Source of the DNA: Mesorhizobium sp. M9A.F.Ca.ET.002.03.1.2
GTDB taxonomy: Bacteria; Pseudomonadota; Alphaproteobacteria; Rhizobiales; Rhizobiaceae
Direction: 5' to 3'
DNA length: 64,000 nt
Assembly (NCBI RefSeq): GCF_003952365.1
Contig: NZ_CP034443.1
Span: 4,333,001 to 4,397,000, forward strand
The notes below the pieces were generated by a model. That model searched no databases, was not told the DNA's origin, and worked only from the letters and a program-made list of their open reading frames with translations. This document shows positions 25,971-34,341 of the stretch, piece after piece; position 1 is the first letter of the stretch; each line of letters begins with the position of its first letter. The translations under genes and the position numbers were made by a program.

Positions 25971-26888
25971 TTATTTCACCGCACCCGCCGTCATGCCCAT
26001 GATCAGATAGCGCTCCAGCGCGATGCCGATGACCGCAAGCGGCGTGATGGCGGCGGTGGCGAGTGCTGCCATCGACCACCAGTTGATGCCTTGCGAGCCG
26101 GTCTGGCTCGCCACCATGACCGGAATGGTCTTGGCGTCGGTCGAGGTCAGCAGGGCGGCGAAGAAATACTCGTTCCAGCACAGCACCATCGCCAGGATGA
26201 AGGCGGCGACCATGCCCGGCAGCGCGATCGGCATGACAATGCGGAAGAAGGCGCCCCAGATCGACAGGCCGTCGACGAGGGCGGCTTCCTCCAGCTCGAC
26301 CGGGATCGAATTGAACTGGTCGCGCATGATCCAGATGACAATCGGCAGCACCATCAGCGTGTAGAGCAGGATCAGCCCGATGCGCGTGTCGAGCATGCCG
26401 ACTTCGCGGTAAAGCACGAGAAAGGGCAAAGCGAGCACCACCGGCGGCAGGATCAGCTGCGACAGGAAGAAGAAGGAGATGTCCTCATTCTTGAACCAGG
26501 CGAATCTGTAGCGGTAGCGGGTGAGGCCGTAGGCGGCGAGGCTGCCGATGACGATGGCGAGGCTCGATGCGCCGACCGAGGTGACGACCGAGTTCATGAA
26601 GCGTTTGATGAACTCGTCGCGCACCGTCGACACCCGGAAGATAGAATCCGGCGACAGGCCGAGCGAGCGCCAGCCCTTCCAGTCGGGCTGGAAGTCGACG
26701 AACGGAATGAGATGGCCTTGGGTGACGTCGACCGCGGTCTTGAACGAGGTGGTTATCGTCCAGTAGATGGGGAACAGGCAGATGAAGGCCCAGAACACCA
26801 GCGCGCCGTAGATGAAGACGCGGTTGGCGACAAAGCTCGCCGGCGAGCGGATTTCGGAAGCGGCATAGTCGGTGGTCTGAACGCTCAT
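25971..26888 (-). CDS. Carbohydrate ABC transporter permease (MalG-type)
   Basis: A 305-residue inner-membrane permease with about six transmembrane helices. The EAA coupling loop reads ELEEAALVDGLSIWGAFFRIVMPIALPG, which docks on the ATPase. Start chosen at 26888 (MSVQTT) with GGGGCGG upstream. It is the last gene of the minus-strand set SBP, permease 1, permease 2, and shares the CUT1 transporter with the ATPase encoded divergently at 30080. Confidence 0.92.
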   Translation of the reverse strand: MSVQTTDYAASEIRSPASFVANRVFIYGALVFWAFICLFPIYWTITTSFKTAVDVTQGHLIPFVDFQPDWKGWRSLGLSPDSIFRVSTVRDEFIKRFMNSVVTSVGASSLAIVIGSLAAYGLTRYRYRFAWFKNEDISFFFLSQLILPPVVLALPFLVLYREVGMLDTRIGLILLYTLMVLPIVIWIMRDQFNSIPVELEEAALVDGLSIWGAFFRIVMPIALPGMVAAFILAMVLCWNEYFFAALLTSTDAKTIPVMVASQTGSQGINWWSMAALATAAITPLAVIGIALERYLIMGMTAGAVK

Positions 26889-26901
26889 GTCGCCGCCCCA
26901 A

Positions 26902-28023
26902 TCAGTTGACGTTGCGCACGAAGCGGTTGGCAAATTTCAACAGCCACGTCACGAACACGATGATGATGATGAGGTAGGCCATCGCCAGCATGGTGCCGTA
27001 GCCGACATTCGAACGGTCGCGATACTCGCGATAGATGAAGCTCGACACGGAATCGGTCGCGCCGCCCGGGCCGCCCGAGGTGACGGTGATGATGATGTCG
27101 GCAAGCTTCAGCTTGAAGATGATGCGCAGGATGATCGCCGTTACCGACACCGGCAGCATCAGCGGGAAGGTGACCTGCCAGAAGGTCTGCCAGGCGTTGG
27201 CGCCGTCCACCCTGGCGGCCTCGAGCACTTCGCGCGACATCGCCTGAAGGCCGGCGAGCAGCATGATCATCATGAACGGGATGAAGGTCCAGGCATCGAG
27301 CACCATGATCGAGATGCGTGCGGTGATCGGATTCGAGAAGAAGGCCGGGTTCTCCCAGCCGAGCTGGCGCGCCAGCGCCGCGGCCGGTCCGAACCGGTAT
27401 TCCATCAGCGACTTGCCGATCATCCACGACACGGCGACCGGCGACAGCATCAACGGCATGAGGAAGACCACGCGGAAGAATTTGCGCGCCCGGATCTGTG
27501 CGTTGAGCAGCAGGGCGAGGCCGAAGGCTATGACGTACTCCACCAGCACGGCGAGCACATAGAGCACCATGTTGAACAGCGCGTTGCGGTAGTAGGGATC
27601 GGCCACCATCTGCCAGAAATTGTCGAGCCCGTTGAACTTCCTGCCGGAGAAGGAACTGAGGTTCCAGTCGGTGAGCGCGATGTAGAAGCCGAACAGAGTC
27701 GGGAAGATCACCATGGCGATGGTGAACAGCAGCGCCGGCAGCAGGAACAGCGCGCGTTGGCCGTCTTCGCCGCGCGTCAGCACTTGGCCGACGCCGAGCG
27801 CAACGCCCCACAGCACATAGGCATAGACCACCGGCCGCCAGGTCTCGAAGCCGATGGTGTTGACCTCTGTCTTGTACAGGATCTGAACTGCGATCACCGC
27901 CAGCAGGCCGAGCGTCGCGACGGCCATCAAAGCCCTGCCGAGCCGCTTGCGGCCCGGCGGTATCAGATCGGATGGAGCGGCGTTTGCCGGCCACGCCTTC
28001 GTGGGCAAAGTCTGGTCAGCCAC
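26902..28023 (-). CDS. Carbohydrate ABC transporter permease (MalF-type)
   Basis: A permease with about eight predicted transmembrane segments and the EAA loop VLEAARVDGANAWQTFWQVTFPLMLP. It is longer than usual at the N-terminus, with two extra hydrophobic segments before the core. The start is uncertain: a GTG at 28023 (VADQTLPTK) is preferred because the TTG at 28071 falls inside strong intercistronic stem-loops. It lies 14 bases before the MalG-type gene and about 100 bases after the binding-protein gene. Confidence 0.88.
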   Translation of the reverse strand: MADQTLPTKAWPANAAPSDLIPPGRKRLGRALMAVATLGLLAVIAVQILYKTEVNTIGFETWRPVVYAYVLWGVALGVGQVLTRGEDGQRALFLLPALLFTIAMVIFPTLFGFYIALTDWNLSSFSGRKFNGLDNFWQMVADPYYRNALFNMVLYVLAVLVEYVIAFGLALLLNAQIRARKFFRVVFLMPLMLSPVAVSWMIGKSLMEYRFGPAAALARQLGWENPAFFSNPITARISIMVLDAWTFIPFMMIMLLAGLQAMSREVLEAARVDGANAWQTFWQVTFPLMLPVSVTAIILRIIFKLKLADIIITVTSGGPGGATDSVSSFIYREYRDRSNVGYGTMLAMAYLIIIIVFVTWLLKFANRFVRNVN

Positions 28024-28048
28024 GCGTCTCGTCCGTTCACTGAAGGCT

Positions 28049-28103
28049 TCTATGACCGGCTGGCCGGTCAAGCTGCGGTCCGGCGGCTTCGCGTCGCCGG
28101 ACC
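28049..28103 (-). promoter_or_regulatory. Intercistronic stem-loops between binding-protein and permease genes
   Basis: A 9-bp perfect stem GGTCCGGCG/CGCCGGACC (28077-28103) and a second, GACCGGC/GCCGGTC (28049-28064), lie in the 100-bp gap after the binding-protein stop. Hairpins here commonly protect the upstream binding-protein mRNA, giving more of it than of the permeases. No T-run follows, so not a simple terminator. Confidence 0.55.
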
Positions 28104-28124
28104 ACGGTTCACTGTGGTTTCAGC

Positions 28125-29789
28125 CTACATGCCCAGAGAGGCCTTGTAGAGCTTGACCTGGTTTTCGCGGCCGATCTGGTCGGTCAGCTTCTCCCAGGCG
28201 GCTGCGATGGCGTCGGCGCCTTCCTGCGCCGTCATCTTGCCGGCGAATGTGTTGGCAAGGATGTCCTCGGCGGCGCTGTAATATTGGAAGATGCCGGGGA
28301 TGCGCGGCTCGATCGCGGCGTTCGGATGGTTGTAGCTGTCGGCCTCCGACTTCAGATACGAGGTGATGAACGCCTCGTCGTAACCGGCCGCCACCCATTC
28401 CGGAATGTCGAAATGCGAGTTGCGGTAGGGCTGGAAGCCGGACGGATACGCCGCGCACCAGAGCGACAGGTCCTTGCCGCCGAGATGGGCCGCGGCCGAC
28501 CATGCCGCCTTCTTTTTCTTTTCGTCGCTATCGACGCGCGCCATGACGTACACGCCCCAGCCGAGATAGGCGCAGTTCGGCGCATAGTTCGGGCCGCTGG
28601 CGAGCTTGTCCCACTGGCCGGTCTTGGAATTGTAGACGTCATCCGAGCCCGGCAGGATCGAGAAGCCGGTGAGGTCGCCGACGACCGACGAATCGTTGGT
28701 CTTGACGTTGGAACCGACGTCGCCCCACCAGGTGACCATCGAACCGGTGCCGGCCAGGAACTGCTGGAAGGCGGTGGTGTTCGGGTCGGCATTGATCTGG
28801 TCGGCAGGCTCGGAAGGCAGCGCGTCGATCACGTCCTGGATCGCCCGCACCCAGGCCGGATTGTTGATGCGCGGCTTCATCGTGTCGGCGTCGAACAGCC
28901 AGGCCTTGTCGTCGGGATGCTTGGCATAGGCGCTGGCGCGGCTGCCGAGGAAGTAGAAGCCGAAGCCGCCCCAGGCCTTGGGCGCGTCGAGATAGCCGAA
29001 CACGTCCTGGCCCTGGAACTGCTTGCCCTTGAGGAACTTGGTCACGGCCTGCACCTGCTGCCAGGTCTTCGGCACGCCCCATTCTCCTCCACCGCCGCTG
29101 TCCTTCCACGCCGCGGCGAGGTCGGCATCGGCGAACACGTCGGTGCGGTAGTTGAAGTTGTGGGCGTCGCCGTCGACGGTCACGCGGTACTGCTTGCCGT
29201 CCCAGGTGCCGACAGGCGGCTGCAGATAGGCCACGACGTCCTTCATGTCGATCTGGTCCTTGACCCAGTCCGGCATTTCGGAGGTCAGGCCCTTGCCGCA
29301 GACATCGCCCTCGAACGGCGCGCCCATCTCGATGATGTCGAAATCGACGGTGCCGGTGGCGATCGACTGCTGCAGGCGGGCATTGTAGTCCGCCTGCGCC
29401 AGGTCGATCCAGTTGATCTTGGCGCCGGTATAGGTCTCCCACGGCTTCAGGAAACCGCGAAACAGCACATTGTGCAGGTTCTGGTTGTTGAGCCCCATGA
29501 AGGTGAGTTGGACGCCGGCGAATTCGCCTTCCTTGACATTGGCCTTGGTCGCCTCCAGGCAAAGCTCGCCGACCTGCTGGAAGTCGGCATCGGTCGGCTG
29601 GCCCTTGCCGACGCCGGGGATCTGCAGAATCTGCGCGCGCAGCTCGCTTGCGGCGGAAGCCGGGCGCGTCAGCGCGCCAAGCCCGGCGCCGGATGCCGCC
29701 GCGATCGCGGCCATGCTGGCCGCTCCTTTGAGGATATCGCGCCGGGTTGCACCCGCGCGCATGAATTGGTTGTAAAGGCTGACTTTCAT
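28125..29789 (-). CDS. Carbohydrate ABC transporter solute-binding protein, Tat-exported
   Basis: A 554-residue extracellular binding protein, longer than the usual 420-450 of this family. The N-terminus contains ATRRDILKGAASMAAIAAAS, a twin-arginine signal, and the mature start is around ASAASEL. The family-1 SBP features QSIATGTVDFDIIEMGAPF, YNFNYRTDVF-like and MVTWWGD are present. It would bind a sugar or sugar derivative in the periplasm and deliver it to the two permeases encoded downstream; the ATPase gene starts divergently at 30080. Ligand unknown. Confidence 0.9.
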   Translation of the reverse strand: MKVSLYNQFMRAGATRRDILKGAASMAAIAAASGAGLGALTRPASAASELRAQILQIPGVGKGQPTDADFQQVGELCLEATKANVKEGEFAGVQLTFMGLNNQNLHNVLFRGFLKPWETYTGAKINWIDLAQADYNARLQQSIATGTVDFDIIEMGAPFEGDVCGKGLTSEMPDWVKDQIDMKDVVAYLQPPVGTWDGKQYRVTVDGDAHNFNYRTDVFADADLAAAWKDSGGGGEWGVPKTWQQVQAVTKFLKGKQFQGQDVFGYLDAPKAWGGFGFYFLGSRASAYAKHPDDKAWLFDADTMKPRINNPAWVRAIQDVIDALPSEPADQINADPNTTAFQQFLAGTGSMVTWWGDVGSNVKTNDSSVVGDLTGFSILPGSDDVYNSKTGQWDKLASGPNYAPNCAYLGWGVYVMARVDSDEKKKKAAWSAAAHLGGKDLSLWCAAYPSGFQPYRNSHFDIPEWVAAGYDEAFITSYLKSEADSYNHPNAAIEPRIPGIFQYYSAAEDILANTFAGKMTAQEGADAIAAAWEKLTDQIGRENQVKLYKASLGM

Positions 29790-30079
29790 TTATTCCTCCC
29801 AGAATTTCAACGGTGATCGTTCGGATGTTTGGAGCGCTGGACGTGTTCCCCAACGACAGCGGCTCCTAGAATTAGCGGCCCAATTTTCCCTCCCGCGACG
29901 CTTCGATTTCCGTGGTCCGACTAGCGTGCCGGCGCGCTCGGAACAGGGTCATAACCCGAGCCGTTTCACTATTCTCACAACCAAGTGCGGTGTCAACGAG
30001 AATGGGTTTTTATCTATAAGAGACCGACTTGCTCTAGCCGTTTGCGTTGTTTAGCTTCACCGCAACGAAAGGGGGGCCA
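29790..30079. other. Divergent promoter region of the sugar transporter locus
   Basis: Spacer of 290 bases between the divergent binding-protein and ATPase genes. It must hold both promoters; I see no convincing regulator palindrome and no coding frame. No regulator gene is adjacent. Confidence 0.45.
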
Positions 30080-31138
30080 ATGGCTCAAGTCGCGATCAGC
30101 AATGTGGCCAAGGCGTTCGGAACCGTCAAGGTCCTGCACGATGTCAGCGTCGACATCGCCGACGGGCAATTCGTGGTGCTGGTCGGTCCTTCGGGATGCG
30201 GCAAGTCCACGTTGCTCAGGATGGTGGCGGGGCTGGAAACCGTTTCGGGCGGCACGATTGCCATCGGCGACCGTGTCGTCAACCATCTGCCGCCGGCCAA
30301 GCGCGATATCGCCATGGTGTTCCAGAATTACGCGCTCTATCCGCACAAGACGGTCGAGCAGAACATGGCCTTTGCGCTGAAGCTGCGCAAGACCGACCCG
30401 GCGGTGGTCAAAGAGCGGGTCAAGCGCGCCGCCGACATCCTCGACCTCAACCCCTATCTCAAGCGCTATCCGCGCCAGCTTTCGGGCGGGCAGCGCCAGC
30501 GCGTCGCCATGGGCCGCGCCATCGTGCGCAACCCGCAGGTGTTCCTGTTCGATGAGCCGCTGTCGAATCTCGACGCAAAGCTGCGTGTCCAGATGCGCAC
30601 CGAGATCAAGGAACTGCACCAGCGGCTGAAGACCACCACCATTTATGTCACGCACGACCAGATCGAAGCCATGACCATGGCCGACAAGATCGTGGTGATG
30701 CGCGACGGCCGCATCGAGCAGGTCGGCGCCCCACTGGAACTGTTCGACCGGCCGGCCAATCTGTTCGTCGCCGGCTTCATCGGTTCGCCGTCGATGAATC
30801 TGCTTAGGGGTGTCGTGCGCAAGGGCGACAAGCCAGTCGTCGAAATATCGGGAGCGCCGTTCCCGATTGCCGCGAGCAGCGCCGTGGAGGACGGGCGCAA
30901 TGTCGTCTACGGCGTGCGGCCCGAGCATCTCGAAATCCACCCTGACGGCGTGCCTGCGAAGATTTCGGTGGTCGAGCCGACCGGTTCTGAGACGCTGGTG
31001 TTCCTGCGCTTCGGCGACGGCGAGATGGTGGCGCTGTTCCGTGAGCGCCACGACTTCAAGCCCGGCGACACGCTGCACCTGAAACCCCGGCTTGACCAGG
31101 TCCATCTCTTCGACGCAGAGACCGGCCGCCGGCTCTGA
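30080..31138 (+). CDS. ABC transporter ATP-binding protein (UgpC/MalK-type)
   Basis: A 352-residue ATPase with Walker [13 protein letters not shown], signature [13 protein letters not shown], Walker [16 protein letters not shown] and a C-terminal TOBE/MalK regulatory domain (about residues 240-352, starting [15 protein letters not shown]). The start at 30080 has AAAGGGGGG upstream; the open frame reaches 30047. It powers the CUT1 sugar importer whose membrane and binding parts are encoded divergently upstream, and it begins a plus-strand unit with FucU/RbsD and the kinase. Confidence 0.93.
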   Translation: MAQVAISNVAKAFGTVKVLHDVSVDIADGQFVVLVGPSGCGKSTLLRMVAGLETVSGGTIAIGDRVVNHLPPAKRDIAMVFQNYALYPHKTVEQNMAFALKLRKTDPAVVKERVKRAADILDLNPYLKRYPRQLSGGQRQRVAMGRAIVRNPQVFLFDEPLSNLDAKLRVQMRTEIKELHQRLKTTTIYVTHDQIEAMTMADKIVVMRDGRIEQVGAPLELFDRPANLFVAGFIGSPSMNLLRGVVRKGDKPVVEISGAPFPIAASSAVEDGRNVVYGVRPEHLEIHPDGVPAKISVVEPTGSETLVFLRFGDGEMVALFRERHDFKPGDTLHLKPRLDQVHLFDAETGRRL

Positions 31139-31174
31139 TTTTTCATCAAAAAGAACCCGTTCGGGAGGAATGCC

Positions 31175-31627
31175 ATGCTCAAAGGAATCGATCCGCTGCT
31201 CAACGCCGACGTGCTCCAGGCGCTGCGGGCGATGGGCCACGGCGACGATTTGATCATCGCCGACACCAACTTCCCGTCCGATTCGGTGGCGCGCCAGACC
31301 GTGCTCGGCAAGCTGTTGCGCATCGACGCGCCGGCCGCGGATGTGGTCAAGGCGGTGCTGTCGCTCTATCCGCTGGATAATTTCGTCGACGACGCGGCCG
31401 CCCGCATGGAGATCGTCGGCAAGCCGGATGAGATTCCACCCGTACAGACGGAAGTGCAAAGAGAGATCGACGCCGCGGAGGGCAAGGCCTGGCCGATGAT
31501 CTCGGTCGAGCGCTACGCCTTCTACGAGCGCGCCAAGAAGTCCTATTGCGTCATCCAGACCGGCGAGCGCCGCTTCTATGGCTGTTTCGCCTTCCGCAAG
31601 GGTGTCGTGCCGCCGGATGCGGAGTAG
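31175..31627 (+). CDS. RbsD/FucU-family sugar mutarotase
   Basis: A 150-residue single-domain protein. LKGIDPLLNADVLQALRAMGHGDDLIIADTNFP holds the conserved His and Asp pair of the FucU/RbsD family, which interconverts anomers of L-fucose, D-ribose or similar sugars. It lies 36 bases after the ATPase and four bases before the kinase gene, so it is in the import and activation operon. Whether the sugar is ribose-like or fucose-like cannot be told from sequence alone. Confidence 0.9.
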   Translation: MLKGIDPLLNADVLQALRAMGHGDDLIIADTNFPSDSVARQTVLGKLLRIDAPAADVVKAVLSLYPLDNFVDDAAARMEIVGKPDEIPPVQTEVQREIDAAEGKAWPMISVERYAFYERAKKSYCVIQTGERRFYGCFAFRKGVVPPDAE

Positions 31628-31631
31628 CGGC

Positions 31632-32558
31632 ATGCCAGGCAAGCCTGTCGTCATATTGGGCGTCTTTGTCGCCGACACCGCCTACCGCGCCGCCCGCCAG
31701 CCGCGCATGGGCGAAACCATCCTGGGCACCTCCTTTACGCTTGGCCCGGGCGGCAAGGGCTCCAATCAGGCGGTCGCGGCCGGCCGGCTCGGCGCCGACA
31801 TCACCTTCCTGACGCGCCTTGGCCTCGATCCCTTTGCCGACATGGCCAGGCAGACCTGGGCGCAGGCTGGCGTGAAGAGCGCTGTCATCGATACGCCGGA
31901 GAGTTACACGGGGGCGGCCTATATTTTCGTCGAGGAGACGACCGGCAACAACGCCATCATCGTCAGTCCCGGTGCCGCCATGCTGATTTCGCCCGATGAC
32001 ATCGAGGCGCATGCCAGCCTGATCCGCTCGGCCGGCGTCTTCGTCACCCAGCTCGAACAGCCGATCGGGGCGGCGCTGCGGGCGCTGGAGATCGCGCGCG
32101 GGGCAGGGGTGACGACCATCCTCAACCCGGCGCCGGCGGCAAGCCTGCCTGACCGCATCTATGCGCTCTGCGACTATGTCACGCCCAACGAGACCGAGGC
32201 CGAGGAACTGACCGGCATCAAGGTTTCCTCCATCGACGACGCCCGCCGCGCCGCCGACAATCTGCTCGAAAAGGGCGTCGGCGCGGTCATTGTGACGCTC
32301 GGCGACAAGGGCGCGCTGCTGCATGACGCAAGGCGCTCCGACCATATCGACGCGGTCAACGCCGGCCCTGTGGTCGAGACGACCGGGGCAGGCGATGCCT
32401 TCAATGGCGGCCTTGCTGCAGCACTTGCGAGAGGGGTGGAACCGCTGCAGGCGGTCCGCTTCGCCTGCGCCGTCGCCGGCATCTCGGTGACGCGGCCCGG
32501 CACGGCGCCGTCGATGCCGACGCTGGAGGAGGTCGAGGCCTTGCTCGCCAGGGGGTGA
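31632..32558 (+). CDS. Ribokinase-family (PfkB) sugar kinase
   Basis: A 308-residue PfkB carbohydrate kinase. The substrate motif FTLGPGGKGSNQAVAAGRLG and the ATP/anion-hole motif VETTGAGDAFNGGLA with its catalytic Asp are intact. The start at 31632 (MPGKPVV) has GGAG seven bases upstream, overlapping the stop of fucU. It phosphorylates the imported sugar, probably a pentose or deoxyhexose, after the mutarotase. It is the last gene of the unit. Confidence 0.9.
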   Translation: MPGKPVVILGVFVADTAYRAARQPRMGETILGTSFTLGPGGKGSNQAVAAGRLGADITFLTRLGLDPFADMARQTWAQAGVKSAVIDTPESYTGAAYIFVEETTGNNAIIVSPGAAMLISPDDIEAHASLIRSAGVFVTQLEQPIGAALRALEIARGAGVTTILNPAPAASLPDRIYALCDYVTPNETEAEELTGIKVSSIDDARRAADNLLEKGVGAVIVTLGDKGALLHDARRSDHIDAVNAGPVVETTGAGDAFNGGLAAALARGVEPLQAVRFACAVAGISVTRPGTAPSMPTLEEVEALLARG

Positions 32559-32661
32559 GATCGGTCCCGGACCTGAAGCTGCACGGAACGCCGTCCGGTC
32601 TGAACGCATCCCGCTCTATCAGGCCCTGGCAGCACGTCCGCGGTGCCGGAGATGGGGTATG

Positions 32662-33000
32662 TCAATTTCGATCTACGCCATATTGCAGCACCTGGACCTT
32701 CTCCAACGTCACCAGGCCGCTGCTCATGATCGTTTCGAGCACGGGCAGGAAGCCATTGATCTTGTCCTCGCTGTCGACGATCTCGACAATCAGCGGCAGG
32801 TCTTCCGAAAGCCTGAGGATTTTTGCCGTGTGCAGCAGGCTCGAATGGCCGAAGCCCATGGCGCCCCGCAACACCGTCGCGCCCGCCAGGTCCATTTCGC
32901 GGGCCTTGAGCACAATTGATTCGTAGAGCGGGTGACCGTCGTCCCTGTCATCCTCGCCAATGAAAATGCGCAAAAGCACCGCCTGTCTTGGTATCTGCAT
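32662..33000 (-). CDS. DUF190 protein of the fluoride operon
   Basis: A 112-residue cytosolic protein with the DUF190 landmarks QAVLLRIFIGEDDR, LYESIVLKAREMDLAGATVLRGAMGFGHS and LPLIVEIVDSEDKI. DUF190 genes are known to accompany crcB and riboswitch-controlled fluoride genes, but their function is unsettled; they look like PII-like ferredoxin-fold regulators. A strong Shine-Dalgarno GGGAGGAG lies eight bases before the ATG. It is the last gene in the crcB operon. Confidence 0.9.
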   Translation of the reverse strand: MQIPRQAVLLRIFIGEDDRDDGHPLYESIVLKAREMDLAGATVLRGAMGFGHSSLLHTAKILRLSEDLPLIVEIVDSEDKINGFLPVLETIMSSGLVTLEKVQVLQYGVDRN

Positions 33001-33003
33001 GGT

Positions 33004-33486
33004 TCAAACTCCTCCCAACCGGTTGAGACGCGATGCGACCATGTGGCCGAGCCACACTGCAACGAGCCAGGTCGTGATCGAGACGCCGACGTTCAGTCCT
33101 GCCATCGGCCAGCTGCCTGTCTGTACGAAACGGAACGTTTCGTAACTGAACATCGAAAAAGTGGTGAACCCGCCGCAAATTCCGGTCATGACGAACTGGC
33201 GCTGGCGCGTCCCGGCGAAGACACGTCCGCCCGGACCGGTCAGCGTCGCATAGAAGCCGATGACGAACGAACCGATGACATTCACGAGCAAGGTGCCCCA
33301 GGGGAAACCAGGACCAAGCCAGGCGAGGGTGCCGATCGACGCAAGGGCGCGCAGAACACTGCCGATGACGGAGCCGGCCGAAACGATCAGATAGAGCTTC
33401 ACGGCCTCAGGGACTGCCCACCGTCGGGCGTTGCCTGGGTGCGATGATGGCAAGGACTCAGCCTGGATTTCCTCGGTTCGCTTCAT
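33004..33486 (-). CDS. crcB: Fluoride exporter CrcB/Fluc, second subunit
   Basis: A 160-residue protein with four transmembrane segments and the Fluc signatures FPWGTLLVNVIGSFVIGF (fluoride-lining Asn) and GGFTTFSMFSYE (the central pore Phe/Thr segment). Its N-terminus has about 27 extra residues before the first helix. The start overlaps the end of the first crcB by four bases (ATGA), so translation is coupled. Fluc proteins form dual-topology dimers, and tandem paralogues are expected to form a heterodimer. Located 3 bases before the DUF190 gene. Confidence 0.95.
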   Translation of the reverse strand: MKRTEEIQAESLPSSHPGNARRWAVPEAVKLYLIVSAGSVIGSVLRALASIGTLAWLGPGFPWGTLLVNVIGSFVIGFYATLTGPGGRVFAGTRQRQFVMTGICGGFTTFSMFSYETFRFVQTGSWPMAGLNVGVSITTWLVAVWLGHMVASRLNRLGGV

Positions 33487-33884
33487 ACGCCCGCACCCAA
33501 CATGATGGAGCCGACCGCATATCCGAGCGCCACCGCAGACAGACAGAGAATGAGAGACAAGATCACGTTGCCGCCGGCCCGGAGGAACTGGCCATCGCGA
33601 ACGAGTGCCAGCGTTTGCACGCTGAACGAGGAAACGGTGGTGTAGCTGCCAAGAAATCCGGTGACGGCGAATTGCCAGGCGGCAGGCGTCGGCAACGTCC
33701 CGTCGATCGCCGCTGCGGCGAGCAGCCCGATGACGAAGGCGCCACTGACATTGGTCACCATTGTGCCCCAGGGAAACGTCTCGCCGATGTGCCGGCCGAC
33801 CAAACCGGACACGAAGTACCGGGCTGGGCCGCCGACAGCGCTGCCCAGAATGATCCACACCAAGCCTTCGAGAATGTCCTTCAT
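33483..33884 (-). CDS. crcB: Fluoride exporter CrcB/Fluc, first subunit
   Basis: A 133-residue four-helix membrane protein. The Fluc motifs are FPWGTMVTNVSGAFVIGLL and LGSYTTVSSFSVQTL. The ATG at 33884 has no obvious Shine-Dalgarno; instead a 19-codon reading frame with a strong one lies upstream in the same frame (33903-33962). The partner gene overlaps by four bases. Export of fluoride protects metal-dependent enzymes; expression is controlled by the riboswitch at 34078-34128. Confidence 0.95.
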   Translation of the reverse strand: MKDILEGLVWIILGSAVGGPARYFVSGLVGRHIGETFPWGTMVTNVSGAFVIGLLAAAAIDGTLPTPAAWQFAVTGFLGSYTTVSSFSVQTLALVRDGQFLRAGGNVILSLILCLSAVALGYAVGSIMLGAGV

Positions 33885-33902
33885 GCTTCGGAATACCGAT
33901 GG

Positions 33903-33962
33903 CTACGATGGCTTTGCCGGCAGCTCATCGCCGCGCTTCGAAACCAGCCAGACCTTTTCCAT
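33903..33962 (-). CDS. Putative 19-residue leader reading frame upstream of crcB
   Basis: ATG at 33962 preceded six bases upstream by a perfect AAGGAG, encoding MEKVWLVSKRGDELPAKPS and ending in TAG at 33903-33905. It is exactly in phase with crcB (33884), with one TAG and six sense codons in between. Since crcB itself lacks a Shine-Dalgarno, coupled translation or reinitiation is plausible. It lies entirely downstream of the riboswitch terminator. Whether the peptide matters is not shown. Confidence 0.5.
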   Translation of the reverse strand: MEKVWLVSKRGDELPAKPS

Positions 33963-34016
33963 CGCACACTCCTTCCGGCCGGACCGGCAATTGCGGGTGC
34001 GTGGAGTTCGGGCACC

Positions 34017-34038
34017 AAAAAACCCGCGGCGCGGCGGG
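34017..34038 (-). terminator. Riboswitch expression-platform terminator
   Basis: On the minus strand CCCGC and GCGGG pair around a GC-rich loop and are followed by TTTTTT. It lies 40 bases after the fluoride aptamer and before crcB, the usual layout in which fluoride binding prevents termination. Confidence 0.8.
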
Positions 34039-34077
34039 TCGGTCCAATCGTCCGGCTCCCACCGCGCGTCTCCACGC

Positions 34078-34128
34078 GGCAGGAGTCATCAGCCCTTGCG
34101 GACGGTTTTGGGGGACTCCATCCCCTTG
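34078..34128 (-). ncRNA. Fluoride riboswitch (crcB motif)
   Basis: Minus strand: GGGGATGGAGT opens the P1 stem, CCCC closes it, followed by the AAAACCG linker, a short helix and GGGCTGATGACTCC. The pseudoknot GGAGT with ACTCC is present. These match the known fluoride aptamer consensus (GATG...CCC-AAAC...CTGATG-CTCC). It is followed by a terminator and by crcB-crcB-DUF190, so the identification is strong even without a covariance search. Confidence 0.92.
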
Positions 34129-34134
34129 CAACTA

Positions 34135-34163
34135 GACATAAGGAGGTTGTGCGAGATCGGCAA
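34135..34163 (-). promoter_or_regulatory. Promoter of the fluoride operon
   Basis: Minus strand: TTGCCG, a 17-base spacer, TATGTC. The predicted transcription start about seven bases downstream coincides with the first bases of the aptamer at 34128, which supports the assignment. Confidence 0.6.
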
Positions 34164-34264
34164 GGCTGGCCGGCAACATAGGCCGATCGGCAACAGCAGC
34201 ACTCTGAACTGCCGGTCCGGCATTCAGAGTCTTCATCCACCCAACCGGCCAAGTGATTGAGAAA

Positions 34265-34341
34265 TGGCGCGAGTGACGGGGCTCGAACCCGCGACCTCCG
34301 GCGTGACAGGCCGGCACTCTAACCGACTGAGCTACACCCGC
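34265..34341 (-). tRNA. tRNA-Asp (GTC)
   Basis: A 77-nt cloverleaf on the minus strand. Acceptor GCGGGTG pairs with CACTCGC, then discriminator G and an encoded CCA. The D-arm region GCTCAGTCGGTTAGAGT, anticodon loop CTGTCAC (anticodon GTC) in stem CCGGC/GCCGG, and T-arm GGTTCGAGCCC are all present. Confidence 0.97.

Noticed and set aside
33905..33950. A second GGCGATGAG motif near crcB that resembles a fluoride aptamer
   Set aside because: It can form a P1-like stem but has no partner for the pseudoknot and no CTGATG segment; the full aptamer lies at 34078-34128.
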